A stretch of 33,837 nucleotides of DNA from JAKITW01 sp041598875 (GTDB lineage: Bacteria; Desulfobacterota; Desulfobulbia; Desulfobulbales; BM004), in assembly GCA_041598875.1 (NCBI GenBank), contig JBFHXP010000016.1, forward strand, positions 1-33,837. Reading direction: 5' to 3'. Numbering within the stretch: the first letter of the stretch is position 1; every line of letters begins with the position of its first letter. The position numbers and the translations under genes were made by a program. Shown here in pieces: positions 25,332 through 33,837 of this stretch. A model generated the notes under the pieces. The model made no database searches and had not been told where the DNA came from. It worked only from the letters and a program-made list of their open reading frames with translations.

Positions 25332-26437
25332 CGCTCCCCCCCCTTTGACACCACGGCGCCGACAAAGGGGCCGATTTCAATGAGGGGCAGCACATGATCA
25401 ACCAGGCCCGAGGCAACCGCTGACCCGGGCATGCCCCAGACGACGCAGGAGCTTTCATCCTGAGCGATAACAAGGGCTCCGGCCCGGCGCAGGGGGGCAA
25501 GGCCCTTGGTTCCGTCCGATCCCATGCCGGTAAGGACAATGGCAATGACATCACCGTTGTAAACCGCGGCAGCGGAACGGAACAGGATATCCACCGAAGG
25601 ACGGCACCCCCTCTCCGGCGGAAGGTCATTGACCTCGGTGACAATCCGGCCGTCGGAATCCCGCCGGATGGCCATATGCCGGCCGCCAGGCGCGATATAT
25701 ACGGTCTCACGGGCGACAATGTCGTTATTCACCGCCTCAATCACCCGGTGGGCGCATTTCCGGTCGAGATTTTCGGCAAGCGACAGGGTAAATGTCGCCG
25801 GCATATGCTGGACAACAAAGACAGGAACCTTTACCCCCTCGCACAGGGCCGGCAACAGGGCCGCAAGGGCCTTGGGGCCTCCGGTGGACACCCCGATCAC
25901 CACCGCCTTGAAATGAGGATAGTTCCAGCCCACAGGAACAGACAATGGCCTGGGGATCCTGGAAACAGGGGGTTTCTCAACGAGCTGGATCCCGCGGTAC
26001 AGAGCGCCTCCTGATCGGTAATTCCTGATTTTTCCGAGCAGCTCCTGCCGCAGGAAGGCCATATTCCTGCCCGCGTCTCCGCCGGAGGGCTTGGGTATAA
26101 AATCATAGGCGCCCAGTTCAAGGGCACTGATGGTGACATCCGCACCTTTTTTTGTATAGGCGCTGACCATGATCACCCCGATATCGGGAATATCGGGGTT
26201 GGCCCGGTTGAACTCCATTATCTCCCGCAACATGTCAATGCCATTCATTTCAGGCATTTCAACGTCAAGGGTCACCAGGTCAGGCGGGTTTGCCTTGAGA
26301 AATTCAATCCCCTTGGCGCCGTTCCAGGCCGACCCGGTGATCTCAATGCCTTTCTCCGCGCGGAGAATCTCTTCCACCACGTTGCGGAACACCCGGGAGT
26401 CATCGACAATGAGTATTTTGAATGTATCAGTTCGCAT
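25328..26437 (-). CDS. cheB: Chemotaxis protein-glutamate methylesterase CheB
   Basis: CheB removes methyl groups from, or deamidates, chemoreceptors after phosphorylation by CheA. The 369-residue protein has an N-terminal receiver (D12, D13, phospho-acceptor D58, K116). A linker leads to the methylesterase domain with catalytic S184 in GVSTGGP, H211 in QHMP and D308 in LTGMGSDG. All catalytic residues are intact. It lies 53 bp after the larger receptor gene on the same strand and overlaps cheR, giving a full adaptation module. Confidence 0.96.
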   Translation of the reverse strand: MRTDTFKILIVDDSRVFRNVVEEILRAEKGIEITGSAWNGAKGIEFLKANPPDLVTLDVEMPEMNGIDMLREIMEFNRANPDIPDIGVIMVSAYTKKGADVTISALELGAYDFIPKPSGGDAGRNMAFLRQELLGKIRNYRSGGALYRGIQLVEKPPVSRIPRPLSVPVGWNYPHFKAVVIGVSTGGPKALAALLPALCEGVKVPVFVVQHMPATFTLSLAENLDRKCAHRVIEAVNNDIVARETVYIAPGGRHMAIRRDSDGRIVTEVNDLPPERGCRPSVDILFRSAAAVYNGDVIAIVLTGMGSDGTKGLAPLRRAGALVIAQDESSCVVWGMPGSAVASGLVDHVLPLIEIGPFVGAVVSKGGER

Positions 26438-26490
26438 CCACTTGCCGATCCTCGATCTCCACGGCCAGCGCCGTCAGTTAACAGCCCCTT

Positions 26491-28827
26491 CTACACCTTG
26501 AACTTGCCCACCAGATCCTGAAGCTCTCCGGCCACCCTGGACAACTCCTCTGACGCGTCATTGACCTTAACGGCACCACTGCTGGTGTTGCCCGAGGCGG
26601 TCCTTACTCCACGAATCGTCTCCGCAACCCGGCCTATACCCCGGGCCGATTCACCGGCGGTCTTGGACATTTCATTGGCCCCGAGGGAGATCTCGGCAAT
26701 GGCAGCGGCGATATTCCCGGCGGAACGATCCGCCTCGCCGACATTGCTGGCAATCTCATTGGCCGCGCGGGTCTGCTCCTCGACAGACTGAGAAATATCG
26801 GCCACCGCGGCATTGATGGAGTTGATAATCTCGGAAACCGAAGAGATGACCTGTACCGCCTCCATGGTGTTTTCCTGGACCCCTTCAATCTTGCCGGCAA
26901 TCTCCTCGGCCGCCTGGGCGCTCTGGTTGGCCAGTTCCTTGATCTCCTTGGCAACCACGGCAAAACCCTTGCCCGCCTCACCGGCGGAGGCCGCCTCGAT
27001 TGTGGCGTTTAAGGCCAGGAGATTGGTCTGCTCGGCAATCCGCTTGATCACCTCGGTCACCTTGCCGATGGCCTTGGCAGCCAACCCCAGGGCGTTCATT
27101 GTTTGAGTGGCTGCCACGGAACGGTCCATGGCGAGAGAGGCGACCTCTGCCGCCTCCCTGGCATTGCCGGCCACCCCGTTAATGGAAACACTCATCTCCT
27201 CAATGGCTACCGCCACGCTGTTCATGCTCTGAGACATCTGCTCGGCCCCGGAGGAAACCGAGGCCATGTTCATGCTGAGTTCCTCCACCGCGCTGGCCAT
27301 CATATTGACATTCATGAGCATTTCTTCGGTTCCATTGGAGGCGGTATTGGCCTCAACCGTCATCTCCTCGGCACTTCGCGACATGGTGCCGGCAACATCG
27401 GATAACTCCTCTGAGGAAGAGGCGACCATGGACGACCGGGACTTCACCTTATCTATCATCTCGGCAAGATTAAGGGTGGAATCGTTCAGCGCCTGAATCA
27501 GCTGCCCTGTCTCATCCCTGCTTCTCACCTCAGCGGTGGCGGTAAGATCACCCTGGGCAATTCTGTTGGCCATCTCCACCGCCTCGCGCAGGGGAGTGGT
27601 GATGGAATGGGTGATGGTATACCCAAGGGAAAGGCCAAGAACAACCGCGATAAGACTGGTGATAATGGCGATAAAGGAAAGGGTGCGGGCCCTGGTTTTG
27701 GCCGTGGCAGCCCTTTCCTCTTTTTTCTGGTTTGACAGGGTGGCGATGGCGCCCACGATGGGTTCAATCTTGCGCACTGCGTTCCGCATCATCTCCCTCG
27801 ACCTGTTGATATTGTCATCTTCCGCCAGCAGGGCGTCGAATGCGGTTCGAAACTCAAGGACATTCCTCTCGGCCGAATCGACGTAATCAAGGAGAACCCC
27901 GGCACTCTCAAAGGCGATCACCAGGTTGGAGAGATTCTTGTAGACCAGCTCAACCGCCTCCTTTTCACCGTGAAGCAGGTAGGCGTTCACGTCACGCTGG
28001 ATACCGAGCATAAGAAAACCCGCGCCCGGCACATAAATATCCCGGTGAGCTATTTCAATGGATCGGGCGGCAGCGTCCATTTCCTGATTATACTCTTCCC
28101 GCTCAAGGACGTCGTAGACCTCGGTATTCTTCCGCACCGCTTCCTTGTAAGCCTCCAGGCCCGCCAGCTGCGCCTTTTTGGATTTTTCCTCGCAGGAGCT
28201 GGCTACAAGAAGTTCCTCGTAATTCTTGATCGCCTCACGCAGCGCCCTCTCGTCAGCGCTCCCCCTGGTGCGGAGGTAGCTCGTTTCCGCCCGCCGCATC
28301 TTCAAGATGGCTATCTGCAGATCATCCACGGCAAACCGCTGCATCTCTTCATGCATCAACCGTCCTATCTCGTTGAATTTTCCCTGAAGACCGGAGGTAC
28401 GGTTAAGCCCCTTGACATCCCATGACGCGACTGTCTGGTGAAAGGCGTCATCATACTCCTTGACGTAGGTGATCATCTGCAGGGCCATGTCGGCGTGTTC
28501 GGCATATCCGGCGCGGCGGGCCAGTTCGCCCATCTTCTCGATTTCAGCCATAAGGGTGGCCACGGTTTTTTCATGCTGGGTCACATAGCCTCGATCGAGG
28601 CGAAGGAGGAAATCCTTTTCATTGCGCCGGCTTTCAACGGTGAGATACTCCACGGTCTTCGCCTGTTCCGCGAGCCTCACCTCATACTGGAGCAGATTGT
28701 CAAAGGAGTTCGAAGTGGAGCTTACCGTATACTGGTAGATCAGCATCACCCCCAGCAGAAGCACCAGGACCACCCCGAAACCTCCGAACATCTTGATTCT
28801 GAGCGAGACATCTTTAAATCTGTTCAT
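26491..28827 (-). CDS. Methyl-accepting chemotaxis protein with long helical periplasmic domain
   Basis: This receptor of 778 residues has TM1 at about 13-35, an unusually long all-helical periplasmic region (36-381), TM2 at 382-405, a HAMP domain at about 405-457 and a signalling domain at about 470-778. The hairpin tip is EQTNLLALNATIEAASAGE (599-617). The periplasmic part resembles the helical bimodular class and shows recurring arginine/acidic-aromatic helices: RRNEKDFLLR (67-76), RRAETSYLRTR (178-188) and, more weakly, RDVNAYLLHG (278-287). There is no C-terminal pentapeptide tether for CheR. The ATG at 28827 has GGGGAG 7 bases upstream and gives a proper N-terminal anchor. The ligand is unknown. 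Confidence 0.94.
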   Translation of the reverse strand: MNRFKDVSLRIKMFGGFGVVLVLLLGVMLIYQYTVSSTSNSFDNLLQYEVRLAEQAKTVEYLTVESRRNEKDFLLRLDRGYVTQHEKTVATLMAEIEKMGELARRAGYAEHADMALQMITYVKEYDDAFHQTVASWDVKGLNRTSGLQGKFNEIGRLMHEEMQRFAVDDLQIAILKMRRAETSYLRTRGSADERALREAIKNYEELLVASSCEEKSKKAQLAGLEAYKEAVRKNTEVYDVLEREEYNQEMDAAARSIEIAHRDIYVPGAGFLMLGIQRDVNAYLLHGEKEAVELVYKNLSNLVIAFESAGVLLDYVDSAERNVLEFRTAFDALLAEDDNINRSREMMRNAVRKIEPIVGAIATLSNQKKEERAATAKTRARTLSFIAIITSLIAVVLGLSLGYTITHSITTPLREAVEMANRIAQGDLTATAEVRSRDETGQLIQALNDSTLNLAEMIDKVKSRSSMVASSSEELSDVAGTMSRSAEEMTVEANTASNGTEEMLMNVNMMASAVEELSMNMASVSSGAEQMSQSMNSVAVAIEEMSVSINGVAGNAREAAEVASLAMDRSVAATQTMNALGLAAKAIGKVTEVIKRIAEQTNLLALNATIEAASAGEAGKGFAVVAKEIKELANQSAQAAEEIAGKIEGVQENTMEAVQVISSVSEIINSINAAVADISQSVEEQTRAANEIASNVGEADRSAGNIAAAIAEISLGANEMSKTAGESARGIGRVAETIRGVRTASGNTSSGAVKVNDASEELSRVAGELQDLVGKFKV

Positions 28828-28935
28828 AATGGTACTCCCCAAAGTTTCAGTGACGGTTTTCCGCAGAAAAAACATATTCGAACCCACTTGCTCCGGTGTC
28901 CCCTGCGATTAATTGGGCGATTACCCAACAAGGGA

Positions 28936-30681
28936 CTATATCTTGAATTTCATGATCATCTGCTGCAGATCAGCGGCCACTTCGGCCAGCACACCGGATG
29001 CCGAGTTAATCTGTACAGTGCCGGCGCGGGTATCATCGACCACCGCCCGCATCTCCTGGAGGCCCTGTGAAATCGCAGTGGCCCCTCTGGCCGCCTCCCC
29101 TGTGGTTTTCGCCATGTCAGAGGCGCCCACGGAGATCTCGGCGATTGCCGAGGCTATCGTGCCCGAGGCCCGGTCCGCCTCCTCGACATTCCTGGCGATC
29201 TGTTCCACCGCCGTGGCCTGGTTTTCCACCGATCGGGAGATATCCGTCACCGCCTTGTTGATCGAACTGATGATCTCGGACACCGACGAGATAACCTGGA
29301 CCGCCTCCCTGGTATTACCCTGGACACCGTCAATTTTACCGGTAATCTCCTCGGCCGCCTGGGCGCTCTGATTGGCAAGTTCCTTGATCTCATGGGCCAC
29401 CACGGCAAAACCCTTGCCCGCATCACCGGCCGAGGCCGCCTCTATGGTGGCGTTTAAGGCCAGGAGATTGGTCTGTTCGGCGATCCGCTTGATCACCTCG
29501 GTCACCTTGCCGATGGCCTTGGCAGCCTGGCCTAAGGTATTCATGGCCTTTGTTGCCGTAAGGGAACGCTCCATGGCCGTGCCGGCCACATCAGCGGCCT
29601 GACGCGCATGCCCCGACACACTGCCCACCGAAGAGCGCATCTCCTCAATTGCATTGACAATGGTACTGATGTTCTGGGACATCTGCTCCGCCCCGGTGGA
29701 GACCGAAGCAACATTCATGCTCATCTCCTCCACCCCGCTGGCAATCACACCGATATTTCCGGCCATGTCATCGGTGGAACCGGTCAGGGTCTTTGACTGG
29801 AGGGAAAACTTCTCCGCGTTCTCCGAAAGAGTGCCCGCCACCGCCGACATCTCATTGGCCGAGGAGGCCACCGCAGCAGAACGTGAAGAGACCATCTCGA
29901 TCATCCCGGCCAGACTCTCAGATGAAGAGTTGAGGGCCCGGATCATCTCGCCCGCTTCATCGGACCGGATGCTGCTGTCCCGGAAGGTGAGATCGCCGGC
30001 CGCCAGCCTGTCGGACATCAGCACGACGCGGGAGATCGGCGCGGTTATGCTCCTTGCGATAAAAAAACTCAAACAAATCGCCAGCACCGTTGCCAGCACC
30101 ATGCCGCCCACAAGAACTCTCTGGCTGCCCACGGAAAGGTTCACGATACCGGCGGTCATCTCCACGGCATTTTTCTTCAGGGAATCGCTCACCCGGGCCA
30201 TCACCCCTGACAATTCATCCGCCATCCGGTCAAACTCTTCCATGTGACGGTTTCCGAGTTCCCTGTTCTGAACCCTGAAGGCCTCGGCCATGACCAGCCC
30301 AGTCTGCAGATAGTCATCCAGGGAATCATGAAGGAGATCAAGCTCTCTCAGCAACTCCGTGTCCCCTTTTTTTTCCAATATCTTTCTCAGGGTCCTGATA
30401 TCCTCTTCAACCGTGCGGGCAACATTCTGCCCCTCGAGCAGACCGTCGCCCCTGCCGGTCAGCGCGCTGTCGGTGATGCTCTCCTGGATAGAGAGGATAT
30501 CACGGGCCATCTCCAGGGCGAGAAAGGCGGACGGAATACCCTGCTCACTGACCAGCCCGGCATGGGATGAAACCCTGCCCGCGGAAAGCATGGAGCTCAG
30601 ACCGGCAAGAACAAAACAGATGATAACCACGCCGAAACCGAATGTGATCCTTTTGCCGATACTCATGTCATGTATATTCAT
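28936..30681 (-). CDS. Methyl-accepting chemotaxis protein
   Basis: This 581-residue receptor has TM1 at about 14-34, a helical periplasmic sensor at 35-186 of four-helix-bundle size, TM2 at 187-209, a HAMP at 210-262 and a signalling domain at about 270-581. Its tip is EQTNLLALNATIEAASAGD (402-420). The stretch around the tip (about 388-470) is nearly identical to that of the neighbouring receptor, while the sensors differ. I chose the ATG at 30681 because GAGGAG lies 7 bases upstream; an ATG at 30696 overlaps that site. It lacks a CheR-tethering pentapeptide. It is the first receptor after cheW in the operon. Confidence 0.94.
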   Translation of the reverse strand: MNIHDMSIGKRITFGFGVVIICFVLAGLSSMLSAGRVSSHAGLVSEQGIPSAFLALEMARDILSIQESITDSALTGRGDGLLEGQNVARTVEEDIRTLRKILEKKGDTELLRELDLLHDSLDDYLQTGLVMAEAFRVQNRELGNRHMEEFDRMADELSGVMARVSDSLKKNAVEMTAGIVNLSVGSQRVLVGGMVLATVLAICLSFFIARSITAPISRVVLMSDRLAAGDLTFRDSSIRSDEAGEMIRALNSSSESLAGMIEMVSSRSAAVASSANEMSAVAGTLSENAEKFSLQSKTLTGSTDDMAGNIGVIASGVEEMSMNVASVSTGAEQMSQNISTIVNAIEEMRSSVGSVSGHARQAADVAGTAMERSLTATKAMNTLGQAAKAIGKVTEVIKRIAEQTNLLALNATIEAASAGDAGKGFAVVAHEIKELANQSAQAAEEITGKIDGVQGNTREAVQVISSVSEIISSINKAVTDISRSVENQATAVEQIARNVEEADRASGTIASAIAEISVGASDMAKTTGEAARGATAISQGLQEMRAVVDDTRAGTVQINSASGVLAEVAADLQQMIMKFKI

Positions 30682-30748
30682 AACCGCACTCCTCATCTGT
30701 TTTCATCGGGAAACGCCACTTTTTTAAAAATCTCGGTAGTTGATCCAC

Positions 30749-30825
30749 AGAAATACGTGCTCGCCGCACGCAAGTACGCCTGCGCGTATTCCCTTGATCT
30801 CCTTGATCTTTTTCAAAATTGTCTG
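30749..30825. repeat. Dispersed hairpin repeat, copy B
   Basis: This is the second copy of the repeat at 1-77, with 69 of 77 bases the same. The outer stem keeps pairing at two positions where both strands have changed (G-C to A-T and T-A to C-G). The inner loop is GCAA here and TCCA in copy A. It lies inside the chemosensory operon, between the cheW stop and the first receptor gene, so it would be transcribed as part of that mRNA. Confidence 0.8.
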
Positions 30826-30843
30826 CCGGGTGACTATTTTTAA

Positions 30844-31350
30844 TCACCTTGTCACCTCAATCTGATCAAGAAACCTTCTGCAGTTGAGAATGATCATCAG
30901 GCTGTTGCTCAGCTTGCAGATGCCATTGACCAGTTTCTCACTCTCAAGCCGCCGTTCCGTCCCCCCTTTCGGGCCATGATCCATCCGCCGACGGTTCTCT
31001 ATCTCATTCTCGTTCACCACAATCACGTCACCTATTCTGTCCACCACCAGACCAAAGGACTCACCCACGGTCGGTTTGAAGATGACCAGGCAGCACCTCT
31101 CCTGGAGAGAATCTGGTTCCACCCCGAGAATGAATCGCAGGTCAAGAATCAGATAGACCTGGCCGCGGATATTGACATATCCCCGGACCTCTTTGGGGGC
31201 CTGGGGAATCGGGGTGATGGACGTCTCCGGGCAGATCTCTTTGACATCAAGGATATCAACCCCATACAGACGGCCGGACAGGTAAAAGGAACAGAACTGG
31301 AGCTGACCATTCCCCACTGTCACGGTGTCTGCGCTTTGCGGTGCGTGCAT
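30844..31350 (-). CDS. cheW: Chemotaxis coupling protein CheW
   Basis: CheW links chemoreceptors to the CheA kinase in the signalling array. The 168-residue protein is a single CheW domain. It begins at about residue 16 (QLQFCSFYLSGRLYGVDILDVKEI) and has the conserved VRGYVNIRGQVYLILDLR segment and the FGLVVDRIGDVI strand pair. AAGGAG, which overlaps the cheA stop codon (TAAGGAG), is placed 6 bases before the ATG, so translation follows directly from cheA with a 10-base gap. A 160-bp gap holding the dispersed repeat separates it from the next receptor gene. Confidence 0.95.
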   Translation of the reverse strand: MHAPQSADTVTVGNGQLQFCSFYLSGRLYGVDILDVKEICPETSITPIPQAPKEVRGYVNIRGQVYLILDLRFILGVEPDSLQERCCLVIFKPTVGESFGLVVDRIGDVIVVNENEIENRRRMDHGPKGGTERRLESEKLVNGICKLSNSLMIILNCRRFLDQIEVTR

Positions 31351-31360
31351 GATCTTCTCC

Positions 31361-33837
31361 TTATTCCGTCCTTTCTGGAATCGGCTGCAGCAATTCGTCC
31401 ACGGCCCTCAGCAGCCGATATCGATCTATCTTGACCTCATACCGGGTAAAACCAGCCTCCTGCGCCTTTTTCTGATGTTTCTCCTGATCCAGTGATGTCA
31501 GTGCCAGGGAGGGCAAGGTATTCTGCACCCTTCCACCCCGCACCTCTTTCATGAATTCCCAGCCGTCCAGCTCCGGCATCTCAAGATCAGAGACAATCAG
31601 GTCAAAGGAGTGTTCCTGGAGCAGGGCGAGGGCGAGCCTTCCATTTTCCGCAGCCATGACCGTATGCCCGGCATCTTCGAGATACCCGCATATCATCCTT
31701 CTGAAAAACGGAGAGTCCTCGGCCAGAAGGATCGTTGCCGCCCGCACCTTCCCAGTTCCCCGCTCTCCCTCAAACCAGCCAGGCTCCGCCTTTTCGGCGA
31801 GCTGATACATGTCGATGAAGAGGGTCATGCGATTGTTGACAAGTGTTGTGCCCATCAGTCCGGGCTCCATATAGCTCTCCACATTCAACTCAAAAGAGGT
31901 TTCCGCGATATCGTGAAGCACGGAAACCAGGATTCCGAATGGTTTCTTGATATGCTTGGGCAGCAGAAGGAACATCTCCTCCCGGTTCACGCACGGCGAA
32001 ACATCAAGATACTTGTCAAGGCGAATCAGCAGGGTGGAAACACCATCAATGGAGATGAACTCCTTGCCACCCACCTCCACGAAATCAACGGGATGAATCC
32101 TTTCGATGCGGCGTATCAGGGGAAGAGGAAGGGCGAACTGCTCTTTTTCACCGCATTTGAACAACAGCACCATCTGAGTCCCCTGATCCATGGAGGTATC
32201 CACATCCTTAACCTCGTACCGGGAGGGGTCGCCATCAACAAAAATCCGGGAATGACGGGTTATGCCCTCTATATCGAGGATCATGGCGACCTGACCGTCC
32301 CCCATCACCGTGGCCCCGGAATAGCATCCCAGCGATTTCAGGGCCGGGTGCATCGGCTTTACCACAATCTCCTCGGTCCCCAGGACCTGGTCGACAATCA
32401 GGCCGAAGCGATTGGACCCGACCCTGAGGACGACAAAATTCAAGGAATCGCTGTAGGCGGATTCGGGCGCGCCATCGGCCTTTCTCTGAACGATTTCCTG
32501 GCGCACCTTGGCGTGCAGGGCTCGATATTTCTCGGTAATCCTGGCGCAGTCCTTACTGGTAAAAGGCGTGGGATGTTCAAACACCTCCCGGAGGCGGAGC
32601 ATCGGCAGCAGCCGGTCCCGGAGCCGATAGACCTCATGGTCACCGGTGTACTCGAGCTTTTCCAGGATATCCTCGTCATAGAGACAGACCAGCTCTTCAA
32701 GGTTGACCTGGGGAATGGCATAACGGTACCCGTCCAGCTTGACAATCAGCGAAGGAATGATCGCCAGGGTAAGGGGCAGCCGGAGATGGATGGTCGTCCC
32801 CTGCCCCTTGGTGGACTCGATCTCCACGGCGCCGCCGAGCTTTTCAAGGTTGGTCCTGACCACGTCCATGCCCACCCCGCGCCCGGAGACATCAGTAACA
32901 TTTTTGGCAGTGGAAAAACCGGGGAGCATGATCAGGGAAACACATTCCCTGTCACTCATCTGTTCGAGCTCACCCTCGGTTTTCATTCCCTTTTTCAGGG
33001 CCACCTCCTTCATGATCCGCGGGTCGATACCCTTGCCGTCATCCCTGATCTTGATGGTGATCTGTCCGCCTTCATGGCTGGCGCTGAGCCAGATATTTCC
33101 CTCTGGCGGCTTGCCGCTTGCAGCCCGGCTCTCACTATCCTCAATGCCGTGGTCACAGCAGTTGCGGATAAGGTGGGTCAATGGATCGGAGAGGGACTCG
33201 ATGATCGTCTTGTCGAGCTCTACCTCGTTACCGGTTATGATGATATCCAGCTGCTTGCCGAGTTTTTTTGCCAGCTCCCTGACCACCCTGGGAAATTTGC
33301 CGAACACCGTATCCAGGGGCTGCATCCGGGTCTGCATGATCGTCTCCTGGAGTTCCGATGTAACCATGTCCAGCCGCTGGACAATTGATCGGGCAAGGGG
33401 ATCGGTCCTGTCGAGATGGAGAAGCTGCTGGTTGCGGACCAGAACCAGTTCCCCTGCGAGCATCATCAGGGTGTCGGCAATATCGACGCTGATCCGCAGG
33501 GTGCTGCTCCTGGTCTCTGCCGGTGAGGATACACCAGGTTCGGCAGGCGGGGTTTTTTCCCGGGCAGGGGGCGCCAGCTCCTCTGTTGCCACGGCAGACG
33601 GTTCACCTGCCCGGTTGTCGCCGGGAACATCGCCGGCCGGGGCCTCTGCCGGCGCGGGCCTGACCGCAACAGGGATTTTCCCCTCTTTTTTCGACTCTCC
33701 GCTGACCCTGGCCACATCAATATCGTCCTGGGAAAGATCAAGGATTGTGCCAAGTTTTTTCTGGTCAAGCGCGGTGGCGTAGAGGACCATATAATAGAGC
33801 GGCCCCTCTGGCAGCCCCTTGCGCAGGTCATGCTCCG
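31361..33837 (-). CDS. cheA: Hybrid CheA histidine kinase with two CheW-like domains and a receiver (5' end outside window)
   Basis: The frame is open to the window edge, so the N-terminal histidine-phosphotransfer domain is not seen. Within the 825 visible residues the order is a proline/alanine-rich linker, the P3 dimerization helices (LAGELVLVRNQQLL), and the P4 HATPase with LIRNCCDHGIED, IRDDGKGID and GRGVGMDVV. A first CheW-like domain (SLIVKLDGYRYAIP to VAMILDIEG), a second CheW-like domain (MVLLFKCGEKEQFALPL to TLFIDMYQLAE) and a C-terminal receiver with its acceptor aspartate in IVSDLEMPELDG follow. The tandem CheW domains and fused receiver differ from the Escherichia coli CheA. An internal ATG at 33790 is not the start, since typical CheA sequence continues upstream of it. 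Confidence 0.95.
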   Translation of the reverse strand, partial: EHDLRKGLPEGPLYYMVLYATALDQKKLGTILDLSQDDIDVARVSGESKKEGKIPVAVRPAPAEAPAGDVPGDNRAGEPSAVATEELAPPAREKTPPAEPGVSSPAETRSSTLRISVDIADTLMMLAGELVLVRNQQLLHLDRTDPLARSIVQRLDMVTSELQETIMQTRMQPLDTVFGKFPRVVRELAKKLGKQLDIIITGNEVELDKTIIESLSDPLTHLIRNCCDHGIEDSESRAASGKPPEGNIWLSASHEGGQITIKIRDDGKGIDPRIMKEVALKKGMKTEGELEQMSDRECVSLIMLPGFSTAKNVTDVSGRGVGMDVVRTNLEKLGGAVEIESTKGQGTTIHLRLPLTLAIIPSLIVKLDGYRYAIPQVNLEELVCLYDEDILEKLEYTGDHEVYRLRDRLLPMLRLREVFEHPTPFTSKDCARITEKYRALHAKVRQEIVQRKADGAPESAYSDSLNFVVLRVGSNRFGLIVDQVLGTEEIVVKPMHPALKSLGCYSGATVMGDGQVAMILDIEGITRHSRIFVDGDPSRYEVKDVDTSMDQGTQMVLLFKCGEKEQFALPLPLIRRIERIHPVDFVEVGGKEFISIDGVSTLLIRLDKYLDVSPCVNREEMFLLLPKHIKKPFGILVSVLHDIAETSFELNVESYMEPGLMGTTLVNNRMTLFIDMYQLAEKAEPGWFEGERGTGKVRAATILLAEDSPFFRRMICGYLEDAGHTVMAAENGRLALALLQEHSFDLIVSDLEMPELDGWEFMKEVRGGRVQNTLPSLALTSLDQEKHQKKAQEAGFTRYEVKIDRYRLLRAVDELLQPIPERTE

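Noticed and set aside
31610..33388. 592-residue open frame antisense to cheA
   Set aside because: It is the mirror of a clear CheA gene in GC-rich DNA. It has no ribosome-binding site and no recognisable domain.

Overview
The window looks like chromosomal DNA of a GC-rich Gram-negative bacterium. It encodes three enzymes of lipid A/Kdo assembly (LpxC, LpxK, WaaA) and the lipid II flippase MurJ. It also has many signalling proteins of a type common in Desulfobacterota: two sigma-54 activators, two GGDEF proteins with redox-type sensor modules, a multi-PAS kinase and a large chemosensory operon. A sulfate reducer-like (Desulfobulbales-like) host is my inference from gene style; no 16S rRNA or sulfate-reduction gene is present to prove it.

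Region by region. At 1-1580 a dispersed hairpin repeat is followed by a minus-strand pair, a DUF2065 membrane protein and an orphan branched-chain amino-acid-type binding protein. At 2043-3107 is purM, which shares a bidirectional terminator with a minus-strand EF-G-like GTPase (3155-5221). Divergent promoters between the GTPase and murJ (5587-7200) lie back to back. murJ overlaps rsmE tail to tail. At 8077-11750 are waaA, lpxK (overlapping) and lpxC; lpxC is preceded by a strong sigma-54 promoter match. proC and nadK follow, and nadK runs into a 43-bp tandem repeat. On the minus strand at 13795-16052 a PHP-domain phosphoesterase is translationally coupled (TGATG) to an NtrC-family regulator.

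From 16296 the plus strand holds a two-CW/GGDEF cyclase overlapping a YkgJ-type cysteine-cluster protein, then a heme-c (CxxCH) GGDEF cyclase, folE2, and a PAS-PAS-GAF-PAS histidine kinase with its sigma-54 response regulator. From 33837 down to 24465 the minus strand is one chemosensory operon in the order cheA (hybrid, 5' end off the window), cheW, mcp, mcp, cheB, cheR. No separate cheY, cheC or cheD is visible. The second copy of the dispersed hairpin repeat lies between cheW and the first mcp.

The genes suggest two themes. One is envelope biogenesis (MurJ, LpxC, LpxK, WaaA), with lpxC possibly under sigma-54 control. The other is dense redox/ligand sensing that feeds c-di-GMP, sigma-54 activators and a chemosensory array. 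The least expected signals are non-coding: a dispersed hairpin with compensatory base changes between its two copies, the sigma-54 promoter with an upstream inverted repeat at lpxC, and short tandem repeats that run through the stop codons of lpxK and nadK.
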